Source: Anthonomus grandis grandis
Lineage: Eukaryota; Arthropoda; Insecta; Coleoptera; Curculionidae
Direction of reading: 5' to 3'
Assembly: GCF_022605725.1 (NCBI RefSeq)
Contig: NC_065553.1
Span: 9,610,001-9,674,000, forward strand
DNA: 64,000 nt
The notes beneath the pieces were generated by a model. It was not told where the DNA came from, searched no databases, and saw nothing but the letters and a program-made list of their open reading frames with translations. Made by a program: the position numbers and the translations under genes. This document shows, in pieces, positions 1 to 11,658 of the stretch (positions are counted from its first letter, which is position 1; the number at the start of each line of letters is the position of its first letter).

Positions 1-220
1 TTCGTGGTGAATCTTAATTTCTACTTTGGTCGGATGATAAGCCTTCAAATGTTGGTTTTGGTAAGATTCAGCCTTATGACCTGGAGCAGCTTCAGTTTCC
101 ATTACATTTACAGCAACCATAGCAACAAGCATAACAAAAACAAACTAAAAAAAAATGTTGTATTGTCACTTTTGTTAAATGTCCGAACTTTAAAGAACTT
201 ACCATTCTCAGCTTGAACAT
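1..220 (-). CDS. Small secreted protein, 5' part (runs off left edge)
   Basis: Two exons read on the minus strand. Exon 1 (220-203) encodes MFKLRM and ends at a GTAAGT donor. Exon 2 starts at 144 after a T-rich tract and AG, and stays open to base 1. The product starts with a hydrophobic signal peptide (FVFVMLVAMVAVNVM), followed by a small charged, His-containing stretch (AAPGHKAESY, later KVEIKIHH). A tiny first exon carrying only the first residues of the signal peptide is the usual layout of insect cuticle and antimicrobial-type peptides. The 54 visible residues match no family I can name. The 3' end lies outside the window. The splice model is seen in the sequence; secretion is inferred. 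Confidence 0.6.
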
Positions 221-682
221 GATTGTTTAGTTTTATAGCTTTAGATACACCAAAGTAGACAAATTAAATTGAACTGATGCTTTTCATTTAATTTAATCGC
301 TATTTTATATAAATCAGATATCCCTGCTACCAAGAATATCTAGTATGTTTTAACAACACCCTTTCAAAGTTAACCAGTCAAAAAAACCTATTGAAATTAG
401 CAAATTTGTTTACTAATTAGCCTAAAATATACATAATATATGTTTAATTTAGCAGGTCTATGTTAATATTTGCTCTCGTTACATGCATCATTGAATTTTA
501 GATTAAATTAATCCAAATGCATTTTATTAATCTAGTTGGCCGGTATTTGAGAGGCCAAAGTCATAATAATTGTTAAAATTTAATTTAAAAAAGGTTACAT
601 TTTCTTTATAAAATCGTATATTTAATTTACAAGCATACATTTGTAAATTTTTACCCCTAAATAATATACCCTAACCCTTAAA

Positions 683-2076
683 TTAAATCCTTTGCCGCAC
701 AACATGATCAAATATGATACAAAGCTCGTACAATTTGGAGTAAATGCGTTTTCGAGAGGTATTTTGCCCTTAAAAAAAATCATTATGTTAAAACGCCAAT
801 AATGTAATAGTATTAGACACATATCACAATGCTACATACTAAGTAATACACGAAGACATAAATCAGAACAAAAATAATAAAATAAATGTACCAGATCATC
901 ACAAAATAATTAGAACACAATTAAACTTTTTTGAATTAGTGATAAGTCAGTGAATCTTTGTAAGTATAGTATATCTGAAGTCAATAAAGTTATTGTTTAG
1001 TTCAACAACTTCTTTCATTGATTTCAGATAAGATTTTTAATTTTTTAGTCAAAACTTTAAATACAAATAAATCAGCCACATCTTGACATACAATTTTTGC
1101 AAACAGATGATAATAAAAAAAATTTTTAAAAAATCTATATACTTTGTAACCAAATATGAATAGCTCATTTAAATTTAAAAATCGTGACACACTATAAAAA
1201 TTCAAAAATTATTAATTTAATTTTAAACTTAGCCTGTTATTATTGATGATAGAATTAAAATTACCTGGAGTACTCATGGGATCAGGATTAATAATTTTTC
1301 TATCGAATCGATTTTGAAAAAGTAAACCTTTCTGAGGATGTTGCAAAACCTTATAATTACATGAATCGTTCGAAACCACATCACCTGATTTCCAGTGATA
1401 GAATCCCAGATCCGATTTTTTAGGCATTAAAATCTTCTTACCTAAAAAAACAAAGAATAAGTTAGCTCCCCAAGAGCTCCCTTAAAAATATTAATATTAC
1501 CAGCAAATATAGGCTTCCAATCTTCATTAGTAAGTCTTTCAGTATAGTCAATATATCCAGATATTTCTATACCAGCATTGGTAAAGGCTCTTAAAAAAAC
1601 AATAGTCGAAAGAACCCCTATTCTGTTAGCCCTCTCCCTAATACCAAAATCAAAGTGAATATTAATATTAATATTTTATTTATGTACCTTAAAATATACC
1701 TAGCAGATAGTTCCTTAATGAAATGATCTGCATCTGGAGCAACTAGACCTTCACTGGATAACTCGTAAGCTTTGTAAGGAGGATAAAGGTAGTTTAGAAC
1801 AGCTGCAAGTCTTTTTTCAAATTGTTTTCTACTAAGGGTTTCTCCAGAGCTTCTGTATCCTTAACGATTTGAAAGTCTATTGTAAATTTAATTAAAAAAG
1901 CCATAATTATGTTTACCTAAATTTGCAATAGTTCTAGCAACATCCACGCTTTGCAAGTAACACGCATCCTGAGAAGTAGCTAGCGAGTCTAAATATTCTT
2001 CGTAACAATTAAATCTTAGCAGCGTTCGATCTGCTTCGATTTGGGGTGTTGCTTTAAAGAAATACCTCGCTGCCAT
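683..2076 (-). CDS. CFAP299: CFAP299 (C4orf22) homologue, five exons, complete
   Basis: Exons on the minus strand are 2076-1917, 1859-1700, 1637-1501, 1441-1265 and 768-683. They join in frame (phases 1, 2, 1, 1) with GT..AG introns, giving 720 nt or 239 residues, close to the vertebrate length of about 233. Recognisable family segments in order are RFNCYEEYLDS (about residue 21), YRSSGETLSRKQFEKRL (about 55), EISGYIDYTERL (about 130), FYHWKSGDVVSN (about 164), GLLFQNRFDRKIINPDP (about 186), and the C-terminal IYSKLYELCIIFDHVVRQ. CFAP299 is a small conserved protein of ciliated eukaryotes linked to cilia, flagella and spermatogenesis; in an insect the sperm tail is the likely site, which is inference. 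The start is the first ATG of the open exon. There are no stops or frameshifts, so it looks functional. Confidence 0.9.
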
Positions 2077-2899
2077 GATCGTAAGACATAAAGTATCACA
2101 GGATTCACTTTAAAAAAATTGCTGATAATATTTTACATTGTTTGTCAATGGCAATTATAACTATTTTGACACGTTAATGACTAGTTTCTAAGGTAATAGG
2201 TAAATGGGTGGATTTGTTTTTCAATAGTGCAATTTGTAGAATAAACTGGATAGTGTTCAGAGAAAAGATTACACATGTAAGAAAATCAATAACAGCTAGT
2301 GAAGAACCTTTGGTGCTTAAGCAAAGATCTGGTTTAGATATCAATATTCTATCCCAGAAGAGGGCCACTCCTTGGGTTGATGAAGCCACAAAATTTATGA
2401 AAAGTGTAAAAGCTCTTTAGGCTTTTCTGGCAGATACTACAAGTGCTTTGAAAAAGAAAAGTGCCTAATTTTATCTTTTAAAACTGTAGATTTTAAACAT
2501 GATTTTAATTCGTACTATGAAAGCTCTAAGATCAAGTAAAAGTTACACAATATTAAACCCAAGTTGAAAATTGATATCCGCAATCTCCTTATATAATGTG
2601 ACGTCTCTTTCAGAATATCTCATACACATTCGTTTATAAGATAATAAATTTAAAAGAAAAATCTGATAGATTAATAGATCTACTTAGACGAACAGTTTAA
2701 ACAGACTAAAAGTAAAAAAAAAAAATTTGTTTACATGATTGCACCAGTAGTACACTCGATCGTCTATTCTCTCTATAAACCTTTTTAGTTCAGAAGGACT
2801 GTAAAATAAAAATAAGCATCTTACTATAAAAAGTTTTAAATATAATTAAATTAGTCAATTATTTAAAGTACACAATAATTATTTATAACATAACATTTT

Positions 2900-3166
2900 T
2901 CAAAAATGGTGATATTCAAGTCCGTGATGATTATAATGTCCTAACAAGTGTCCAAAATCCTTGTGATGATGTTTGGGATAGTGAATAACTGGAACAGCCT
3001 GCTTGGTAACAACTGGAATCACTTGCTTTGTTACTATAACTTTCTTAGTAACAACTGGTACTAGTTCTTTCGTAATATAGGGATGTAGTGGTGGCTCATG
3101 AAAAACAAATCCACTTACAGCTGATATCAGTACTAAAAATAGGGCAAACTTTGCTAGTGCACTCAT
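2900..3166 (-). CDS. Secreted Val/Thr/His-rich protein, cuticle-type
   Basis: Single-exon 88-residue protein. I start at the ATG at 3166-3164 (MSALAKFALFLVLISAVSG), not an upstream in-frame ATG, because it begins a clean signal peptide and lies about 30 nt downstream of a TATA-predicted start site. The mature part has a VVTK-type repeat (VPVVTKKVIVTKQVIPVVTK, residues about 36-55) followed by a His-rich tail (HYPKHHHKDF, ending HHGLEYHHF). Short Val/Pro/Lys repeats with a His or Tyr tail are typical of low-complexity insect cuticle proteins, but there is no chitin-binding RR consensus. A structural extracellular role is inferred. Codons are intact. Confidence 0.7.
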   Translation of the reverse strand: MSALAKFALFLVLISAVSGFVFHEPPLHPYITKELVPVVTKKVIVTKQVIPVVTKQAVPVIHYPKHHHKDFGHLLGHYNHHGLEYHHF

Positions 3167-3194
3167 TGTTACTACGAATTGAAAATATACCTTG

Positions 3195-3230
3195 TATTGA
3201 TAATTTTTTAAAAAATTATATCTTTTTATA
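3195..3230 (-). promoter_or_regulatory. TATA box and initiator of the 2900-3166 gene
   Basis: On the minus strand TATAAAAAGA lies at 3230-3221. An arthropod-type initiator (TCAATA) lies at 3200-3195, with about 32 bases from TATA to the expected +1 and about 30 bases from there to the ATG. This spacing is seen directly; promoter function is inferred. Confidence 0.55.
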
Positions 3231-3818
3231 CTCAATTTTGGCACATTATGTAACTGTTAAAAACCAAGTGTTTCAAGACCAAGGTCGTGACTTTTAAATG
3301 TGGTTAAAAAAAAAGAGATTTTTCCTTGCTTGGAATTTTTATGCTTGAAGAATTATGACCACAATTATTGTTACTTAATCTATAATACCTGAGCAAATAA
3401 AATATCGTTCCTTAGCTTGCATTTATTGTAATTTTCCGAACAATCTTGCGGTCAAATATTATTACAAAAGTTATGCCTAAAAGAAAATACGTTATATAGA
3501 TTTTTACGTTAATAATCTAATAAACTAGGCAAACTTAATGAATATGATGAAACCGTACGTGAATATATAAAAAATATTGTTAAAGTAATATGTATATACA
3601 ACGTGTTGTGGTGTAAGCTCCTGTTTTGGAGTCGTATTGAGTGATTTGGATCCAGAAATAAAAGAAATACTGGATGTTAGAAGTTGATAATCTGTGTTGT
3701 GCTTGTGAATAGTAAGGATTGCTGATTTAACTAGCTATAATTTTGTTTAAAGATAAAATTACATAAAATCGTTGTTTTACAACGTTGCTAACGCATTTCT
3801 TAAAAAGTTTTTACAACT

Positions 3819-4055
3819 ATGGAAGTGATGCAATGCGGGTTTTGTACCCAAGCTTGTTATTCTAAGGAAACTAAGACACTTTTGTTTGGATGTGCATGTG
3901 ACAATTGCGGAAAGGTTTCTTGTAGCGATTGTAGTAAAATATCCTCGCAAGAGATTAGATGTGCAATCGCTAAAACTAGAACCGTCTTGATATGGTCCAA
4001 GGATTGCATAGATAACTTTACTAAATTCACTTCTGAAGGCAATTTAAATAATTCT
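3819..4055 (+). pseudogene. LINE ORF1-type PHD-like zinc-finger fragment
   Basis: The reading frame starts MEVMQCGFCTQACYSKETK and holds a Cys-rich pattern (CGFC, GCACDNCGK, CSDCSK), then WSKDC and a short polar tail. This spacing matches the N-terminal PHD/RING-like finger of insect LINE ORF1 proteins, which I recognise by pattern only. The frame breaks off around 4055, where the reading runs into the opposite-strand transposon relic, so this is probably the 5' end of a retroelement cut off by that insertion. A host zinc-finger exon is less likely because there is no splice donor at the break. Confidence 0.4.
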
Positions 4056-4065
4056 GGAATCCTGA

Positions 4066-5264
4066 TCATTGTTTGCGCGGTCCTCTTCTATGATATTTGT
4101 TAGAGCTGGGTCGATGGCATTTTATAACAAATCTAAGTACATATCGCCTGTTAAATTTCCAGGGATGAAAAAAGAGCCTACAATGGAATTTCCTAAAATA
4201 CCAGCCCATACAACTTCTGGGGTGTTGTATGTAAGTTTCGTAGAAAATCCTTGGATTGTTGTCAGCCCAATAACGGCAATTGTGGCGATTCACTAAACCA
4301 TTTAGCAAGAAAGAACACTCGTGCGGAAAATACACATTAAATATGAAATTATTATTGTTTAACGCTCGCTCACTCATAACTTCGCAAAACTGCAAGCGAT
4401 GATCAAAGTCGTCTTCATTCATTCACATTTGCTTCATTCTTGCACTAAGCGAATTTTATAGGGATGGAACTTGTATTTCTTCAATACCCTGTGGACACTT
4501 ATTCGAGACACACCCATTGCAATGGCCAATTGTCTTGTTCTTAGCGTACTATCTATTGCAACTTTCCCCAATACTGCAATCTCAATAGCTTCATGAAACT
4601 ATGCATTTTCAATATTCCTCTTTCTGTTATCAACTGAACCTGTTTCGCGAAACTTTGCAACCAATTCTCGGACAATTTTTCCAGAGAGATATTTCTCAGG
4701 ATGCCGTTCATTAAATAAATCCGCGACCCGATTTCCACACTCATTGTTTTTAAAAAAAAAGCTCAATAATCTCTACTCTTTCTGCAATTGAGTACACCAT
4801 AATTGATGATAAATTTAAAGGTTCAACAAGTTTTAAACACTTTAACCACAAAACAGGTATCTAGCACAACTACTTGACCTGATTTAAAGGTGAAAAAAGA
4901 AACCGGATATTTTTAAAGATGTGTTCTATATTCACTCTGGGTTCAGTCTTACTCTCTCAATAAATTTTAATGATATCGTCACACATTATAGTTCAACTTT
5001 CAAGGGCCCATATTTCTTGAACGAGTGACTCGATTTTTAAAAACTAAGCAGCGTTTTTTAGGGAATGGCAAGACCTTTCTAAGGATGTATCACTTGACTC
5101 CCCGTCCTATTTGGAAAAAATTAGGAGTTAATAATTTGACATAATAAATTATGTCAAAAGTTGTCCCCCTGACAAATATACTTGACGTATTTTTGGATTT
5201 TGCCGAAAAGTTTTTTCCTACCCTGTAATGCCTTGGGGTACGTTTTCGATGGGCCACCCTGTAT
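4066..5264 (-). mobile_element. Decayed Tc1/mariner element, SETMAR-like/DUF4817 relative
   Basis: The outer end at 5264 carries the mariner-type terminus TACAGGGTGGCCCATCG on the minus strand. The transposase starts near 4800 (MVYSIAERVEIIELF), continues after a frameshift as CGNRVADLFNERHPEK (helix-turn-helix), then RETGSVDNRKRNIENA with a stop, ISVHRVLKKYKFHPYKI, NRHNCRYWADNNP, and lastly FIPGNLTGDMYLDL near 4150. The DDE catalytic portion beyond about 4060 is not recognisable. Several stops and frameshifts make it inactive. Intergenic sequence between 4800 and 5264 has no coding signal. Confidence 0.75.
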
Positions 5265-5544
5265 TTATTAAGTTCGTAGTGTAATGCGGTAACAACGGCA
5301 ACTCCGGTGCAGTTTTCACGTACTGTGAGTCTGCGTCATTGCAGGTGGGATGAGACATGCAGTGTTGTTTTGCTTCTCTCTTATAAATCTTTCTAATCTA
5401 ATAAAATCTTTATGTTAATACTGACAGCTTTGTAGTACTTTTGAGATCTGTCGTCGTTCAAACATTAACCTCAAAAAATGGGCGAGATTTACTGGCTTCG
5501 CCATTTTCATTATCCACCTAAGAGAGACAGTAATTAAGTTAGTA

Positions 5545-5972
5545 ACACGTGACATTAATGCGAATTAGCAGCTTATGCGAATTAGAACAAAAACGCATTG
5601 GATGTGTTTACACACCGGTTTTAAGAAGATGCTTTAACGATGACGTTAACCAGTTGTTCTTTATTGTCCTAACCTAAATAATTCATTGATACATTACTAA
5701 GATTGAAGATAAGGCATACCACAACAAAATCAAAGTGACAATTTTTTCTCCCTGTTTTTGTTAGTTGGCAACGCTGAAAATTAATGCGAATTTGGATCTT
5801 CTCACATATATACCGAACATTAATGCGCATTACAGGGAGATCATCCAAATATTTAAAACGTTTTAAGTTAATGCGAATTAGGACGCCTAAAACGGTTTAC
5901 GAGTGTCTACACATGCGTTTTATCTTAATTCGTATTTCACTAATACGCATTAGCGATTACGTGTAAACACGG
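5545..5972. mobile_element. MITE with long inverted ends built from AATGCGAATTA motifs
   Basis: Bases 5545-5615 and 5903-5972 are imperfect inverted copies. Both contain TAATGCGAATTA-like words and an outer GTGTTTACAC-type segment. More copies of the same word lie inside, near 5782, 5821 and 5869. There is no coding capacity, so this is a non-autonomous DNA element of about 430 bp. The superfamily was not determined and the target duplication is unclear. Confidence 0.5.
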
Positions 5973-7272
5973 TAAGTAATTATTGGAGCAATGTAGGAAA
6001 TTTGGTTGTTTCTTCAAATAATTTAAATTAATGTAAGATAAATGTATTGGTCCCTTTAAGGAAACTACTCCAATGTTAATGTTAGCTTGTTGGTTTTAAT
6101 CTGTAAACCCACATTGATGAGTTTCTTCTTTATAGAGTCATGATGAAGAGACCTATTTATTTTCTTATTTTGACAGCATCTCATATAAGGGTATTTGAAA
6201 AGGTAGGTAGAGGCAAGAATACTTGGAAGTTCTTTAAAGTCGCACCCGTCCTAAGAAGCTTTAGTTAGCTTTACCTTTAGTTGGTTTCCAAAATAAAGAT
6301 TAGCAGGTCAGATATAGTTTGTTTTTAATAATAATATGAAATCTAAGATTTTCAGTATAGAAGTCTTTTGTTAAATGACTTGCACAGAAGTAGGGTAGTG
6401 TCTGGCGTATTAAAAGTTAACTCTAGGATGTAATTTAGTGACTAGACTTAAACTCATAGAGATTCTTACCTAAGATTTTAGTTAATGATTTTCTTTTCAT
6501 AGTTATCGATGTACATAAGACTACTTTTTTCTTTTAGGGCTAACATTTTCCTAACTTTTAGGTTCTATGGAGATTTCTCAACCTGATGTTTTGGAAAATA
6601 TATCAGGATATCTTATTGCAACAAGAGCATCCTTAAATTATTCCTCAGAACAAAATAGAAATTTTGATTATTTTAGCTAGCTAGATCGCCTAATTTTAGG
6701 AATGATTAAATAATAAAGAACAATAATTTAGTAATTTCAGAATTTTTTTACCAAAAAATATGTCGATCCTGGACATATTATTTACATATACCTCTTAAGA
6801 AAGTGGAAGTAATTTTTTTTCTGAAATTTTTTGTGTAAAATAGTTGTCAATATAAAATGTTACACATTAATAAAATTAAAAAGGTTTAAATAATACTAAC
6901 TACACTTAGCAATAAATCATTTTATTAAAATTAATTAAATGTGTAAATTAGTCTTTTTTAAAAACTTCATTAAAAAAAATAACTTTACAATAAATGGCGA
7001 GTACTAAAAACACAAAAATATTGCTTTTGAAATCACAATTTATTAATACAAAAATATATATAATCTATAATATTTACATCGCAGTTTGTCATGCTATTAT
7101 CTCATATTTTTAAAATCTTTTATTAAAATTACTTTAACAGTTTGGAAGTACATTTTTTTTAATCAGGACTTTATGCATAATATAATTTATGCCAATAAAA
7201 TTTAAAAAATCATGTAAAATTGTTGTAGGAACTTTGAATGTACTGCCAAACTGTCTAAAATAAATATTTATA

Positions 7273-7715
7273 TTAATGCAAATAAGGATAAGGAGCAGCA
7301 ATTAATGGACTTTTAATAATAGTGGGAGCAGGAGCATAATGCACAGGAGCGGCGATTAAGGGTGCTGCTTTGATAACAGGTGCGGCGACTACTGGAGTTT
7401 TGACTACTATTGGCACGTGAGCAGAAGAGATCTACATAAAGTTAAAAAAACCAAAGTCGCATTTTTGTTTAAAAATATTAATTCTTTTACCTGTACGCTA
7501 TTTTGGTACGATGTTGCCACAGGTACGTGTGCTTTTATAATAGGGGCGGCTACTATAGGAGCATGATAAGCTAAAGGTTCTCCTAAGTATCCAGCGCTAG
7601 CCAGACAGAAAAGAGCAGATAATGCAATAGCCTAAAAAATATGATAATATAGGTAACATTTTTAAAAAAAAGTTTTTTTTAATATAATTTAAATAATACT
7701 TACAATTTTGAACAT
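7273..7715 (-). CDS. AAP-rich cuticle protein, three exons
   Basis: Exons on the minus strand are 7715-7704 (MFKI), 7631-7491 and 7431-7273, with phase 0 junctions and GT..AG introns, giving 103 residues. The signal peptide is MFKIAIALSALFCLASA. The mature part is low-complexity Ala/Pro/Val: AYHAPIVAAPIIKAHVP, VATSYQNSVQ, VVKTPVVAAPVIKAAPLIAA, and the C-terminal APYPYLH. These AAP(V/A) repeats with an xTSYxN core mark the low-complexity insect cuticle protein class, with no RR chitin-binding domain. A first exon encoding only four residues is also typical. The product should be secreted by epidermis into cuticle; this is inferred. The core resembles that of the 13917, 20958 and 23513 genes, suggesting one extended family. 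Confidence 0.85.
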
Positions 7716-7786
7716 TTTGTTTAGTAATAGTCACAATACCGTTTAATAGGAAACAATAGACAATGTAGAAAAGTAAAGTGACAGCC

Positions 7787-7795
7787 GTTTTTATA
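7787..7795 (-). promoter_or_regulatory. TATA box of the AAP-rich cuticle gene
   Basis: TATAAAAAC on the minus strand, about 80 bases upstream of the ATG, in the position expected for a TATA-driven cuticle gene with a short 5' UTR. Confidence 0.5.
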
Positions 7796-8039
7796 CCCCA
7801 TCAAGTAAAGGCGAAAAAATCGGGGCCCATTGAATTGACCAAGAGAGGAAAACGCAACGGACAGGTCAATGTCGTGACGTAAAGGTACTTTACAAATGTA
7901 GTCGTCTTACCTAATTTTTTCTGCAACGCCGTATATTATTGTGCGTGATATACTTTATTGCATTACGGATTTTTCAGTCTTAAGTGCTCCAGCATTTATA
8001 ATAAATATTTTATTTCCTTGTCGTATGTGAAAAATTAGT

Positions 8040-8560
8040 TAAATATAAAGCAAACTAAAATTATATACAAAGTGTTCCGCGGCCAAATTTCATGACGTCG
8101 TTTGTCATTGAAAAATATAAAAAAGGCCTATACATGAACCCAATAATACAGAATCTTTAAAATACAGGGTGTAATTATCTAATTATCTTAAATTATTTGT
8201 AGTCTATACTGTGGGCTTAATAACTTAGTTATAAGTATCAATTACTGGACATGACAAATTTTAAGAAAATACAGGGAAAATTATAAAGTATTTACAATAA
8301 TTATAAAAAAAAAACATTTTTTTTTCAGAATTTAACACACTATATCTTGGAAACTACTTATTTTCAAATACAGTTTATAGAACTTCTTTAATATTTTTAA
8401 TGCAGTCCGGGCCGCTGAAGTTTTTGGAATACCTTGTAAGATTTGATGAATATATCTAAACTAATAGTATTTTGTAGTACAACGAATATGTTATATATAC
8501 AGGGTGGGGAGTCTAACTGGAATAAATTTGCTAGCACTCTTGAAGAAAATATGAAAAAAA
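8040..8560. repeat. Repeat-derived stretch with transposon-end words
   Basis: Non-coding sequence with ACAGGGTG-type words near 8163 and 8499 that look like remnants of mariner-type ends, plus an AT-rich filler. No reading frame of a known family is visible. Classification is tentative. Confidence 0.3.
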
Positions 8561-8844
8561 AACGCAAAAGCAAGACGCTATTTCGAGAAACTTTGACACT
8601 GAGTCAAAGTTGTCAAATCTCCAGGACATGTATGAAATCCTTAGACAAAAACCACCCTCGATAACCCAGGATACAAAAGTGGATATTCTACAGAGTTTTG
8701 AAAAATCATTTATCATTAAAACAAAGTTGTAAAAATTTAGTTGTAAAAAGTCAGCAGGAAGAAGAGCCTTTAAAATGAAAGCAGTTTATGAGCTGCTAAA
8801 GGACGATAATAGTATCAGAAATTTTTCAATTTAAAACATTAAAA

Positions 8845-9390
8845 AAAACTTTGATTTTCTTAACTCAAAAAATTGACCAGATGTCATTTTGAAAATTTGT
8901 ACACATATTCCATGGACAATTTTGTTGAATACCTATTTCAGCGTTTTGCCAAATTCGTAAAAAAAATAATACAATTTTTTTTCTCGAAAATATTGATTTT
9001 TTTGAATATTTATTAGACACAAAGTTCATAAAACAAAAAATTGACCAGATGTCATTTTAAAACTTTGTACACATATTCCATGGAAAATTTTGTTAAACAC
9101 CTATTTCAGCGTTTTTCAAAATTCGTACAAGAATTTGGAAGAAAAAAATTCAAAAATATTGTTTTTTTTTTAAATCTTTATTCGACACAAAGTTCATAAC
9201 TTAAAAAATTGAACAGATGTCATTTTGAAAATTTGTACACATATTCCATGGTCAATTTTGTTGAATACTTATTTCAGCGTTTTTCAAAATTCAAACAAGA
9301 ATTTGAGAAAAATTTTTTTTTAAAAATATTGAATTTTTTTTATATTTATTCGACACAAAGTTCATAACTCAAAAAATTGAACAGAGGTCA
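8845..9390. repeat. Tandem array, 168-bp unit, about 3.2 copies
   Basis: The word TTGACCAGAT or TTGAACAGA starts at 8873, 9041, 9209 and 9377, so the period is exactly 168 bases each time. Each unit also repeats ACACATATTCCATGG, ATTTCAGCGTTTT and ACACAAAGTTCATAA in the same order. The array is non-coding. The constant period without length drift suggests recent amplification. Confidence 0.85.
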
Positions 9391-9399
9391 AGATAGACA

Positions 9400-11130
9400 A
9401 TCAGAGGTCATGTTGATTCTAGCAGCACTACACAGGTGCAGATCAGCTTTTGCACCATGAAGAGAGATTGTTAAGCTGGAATGGATATATAAAGTTTATT
9501 GGTTGGAGGTGTGCGTATTCACCATTATTAAAAAGTCCTAGTAAAAAAGATACAACTTTATAAAAATATTTTATTGGTTCACCTTGAAAGTACAGTTCGG
9601 GGCTTTTAAATTTACATATGTATATTTTAGTGGACAATTTTCTCTTATATTTTGAAATATTACTAAAAATTTTATACTTCTGATTCTTGATAATATTGTA
9701 GTACTGGTAGTCTTAATGAAAAGAACTCCAAGTGATGTAATAAATAGTTATAACCTGAAATATCTAGACCAATAGACCGTAAAAATGCACATTTTTAATC
9801 GTGCTGTACTTAGCTTTTAAATCGCATTCAAGATCATGACTTTCGTTAAACTAGTTCCTTAAATAATGGTCGATTTGTCATGTGATAATCTTCTGGTCTT
9901 TGCATTTTGTAATGGTTTTGTATACTGAAAATAAAAAATAAATCATTTTGAAGGCCTTTTTTTATACCGTAAATGTCTAATAACTACTATTTATAGACAA
10001 AGATAATGTATCTTACTACGCTAGAGAAGTACCTACACGCTAATAATGGCCTTATAAATAAAAGGAAATGTTGATACAGTGACCTTTTGTTAGATTTTCT
10101 TCTGATTGAACATCACGATTCATCTGTTTACATCCGATGTATAAGTAATTGTATGTAATGTTCCAAGGTAATTATTGCAAATGTGTTTGTTTAAGCTTAT
10201 GGCTTAGTTTCCTTTTAAATTTTTATATGTACTAACTCAATAAAGATTTATAAGACCTAGTTTATAATTAAATGTCTGCTGCATGGGCCAGAAGAACCAT
10301 TATCTGCACTTAATGGTATCGGTAATTGTAGGTGTTATCTAGTCTTTATTACCGATTGATCACTTACACCTTGTCTGCCTTGCGAAATTTTTAAAATACG
10401 AGTTCACATTTAGTAACAGGTCATATACACGGTGAGTCTCCAGGAATTGTAGCGATTGTCTGTGGATAAACTATGATTAGGAAAAATCTGAAATGTTGAT
10501 AGTATACTAAAGTCGATCATAGTAGGCTCAACTTCGTTATTTTAAGTGGAACGCTCTATGAATTTCACATTTTTTAATTCTCCATCAGAATCTAAATATT
10601 TTGGTGTATAATGTCCGATACCTCTTTAAGTCTTACCATTTTGACATATTTATGTTTTTGTGTCAAAAATTACATTTGCAGAACCTGAAATATAACCGCC
10701 TCTATCATTATATTTTGATACGGCTCCTTGTAAATGCAATGAAATTTCGATAATTATTAATAAAGGTGGTCAAATAACAAAAAAATAAATGAAGTTTAAT
10801 AAGCAGTCTAAAGTATCTTTTTCAAATGAAATGCCCGATTTTTATTATATTTAATTAAATTAAAATAGGAATAACTTTGTGAAGGAATCTCCTATTCCTA
10901 AAATTTGTACTTTTTAAAATATTTGCGACATGTCTTATATTTGCGACCTTAATAAAAACTTTCCCAAATTTGGATACATTTTCAACTTTAAACTGAATTA
11001 TCTTTAAAACGTGGCAATAAGTTAACAGTATTATAAAGCAGACAATTAGTCAATAGTAACATATTGAGATCAAACTTAAAAAATATACGTTTTATTTGCC
11101 AATATTAAATTAAACAATAATTTTCATTTG
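9400..11130. other. AT-rich intergenic stretch, no gene seen
   Basis: I see no spliced gene, transposase or structured RNA here. Short open frames lack any recognisable composition. Confidence 0.5.
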
Positions 11131-11139
11131 GCTAGCATT

Positions 11140-11605
11140 AGTGACGTTAAAGTAAAATTGTTTTACAATTCCACGAATTCGGGGCATTTCAATTAAGATT
11201 AAGCCTCAACTAACTAAAATAATTAATTAATTGATTTTGATTAAGTTAAAATTTATTTTACAATTCCAGGCACTTTTTTGAGATTTTTTAAATTTTAGGC
11301 ATTTAAATTAAAAATATATTTTAACTATTTGAAATAATTAAATAATTAATTTTTAATTGACGTTTAAGTTAAAAGTTATTTTGTAATTCCAGCCTGTTGA
11401 CTTTTTTGAGGTTTTTTAAATCTCAAACATTTTAATTAAGATTATCAATCCACTGTCTGAAATAGTTAATTAATTAATTAATGACGTTAAAGTCAACATT
11501 GTTTTACAATCCCAGATGGTTGAAAATCTTAATTGAGAATAAACCACAACTGCCTGAAATAATTAATAGTAATTTTTAATTAACGTTTAAGTTAAGACTT
11601 ATTTT
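11140..11605. repeat. Degenerate tandem array, unit about 96-123 bp
   Basis: The motif TTTTACAATTCCA or a close variant starts at 11161, 11257, 11379 and 11502, each time followed by TTAATTAAGATTA/AATTAATTAATT and preceded by GACGTTAAAGT or ACGTTTAAGTT. Units have diverged by substitutions and small indels. Confidence 0.55.
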
Positions 11606-11658
11606 AAGGTCTTTTGGAGCAGTATTCACCTACATAGGAATTTTTCCTAAATTTTATA

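Noticed and set aside
2208..2420. Overlapping frames on both strands with protein-like composition
   Set aside because: No family recognised and no splice sites or promoter; at most an old repeat.
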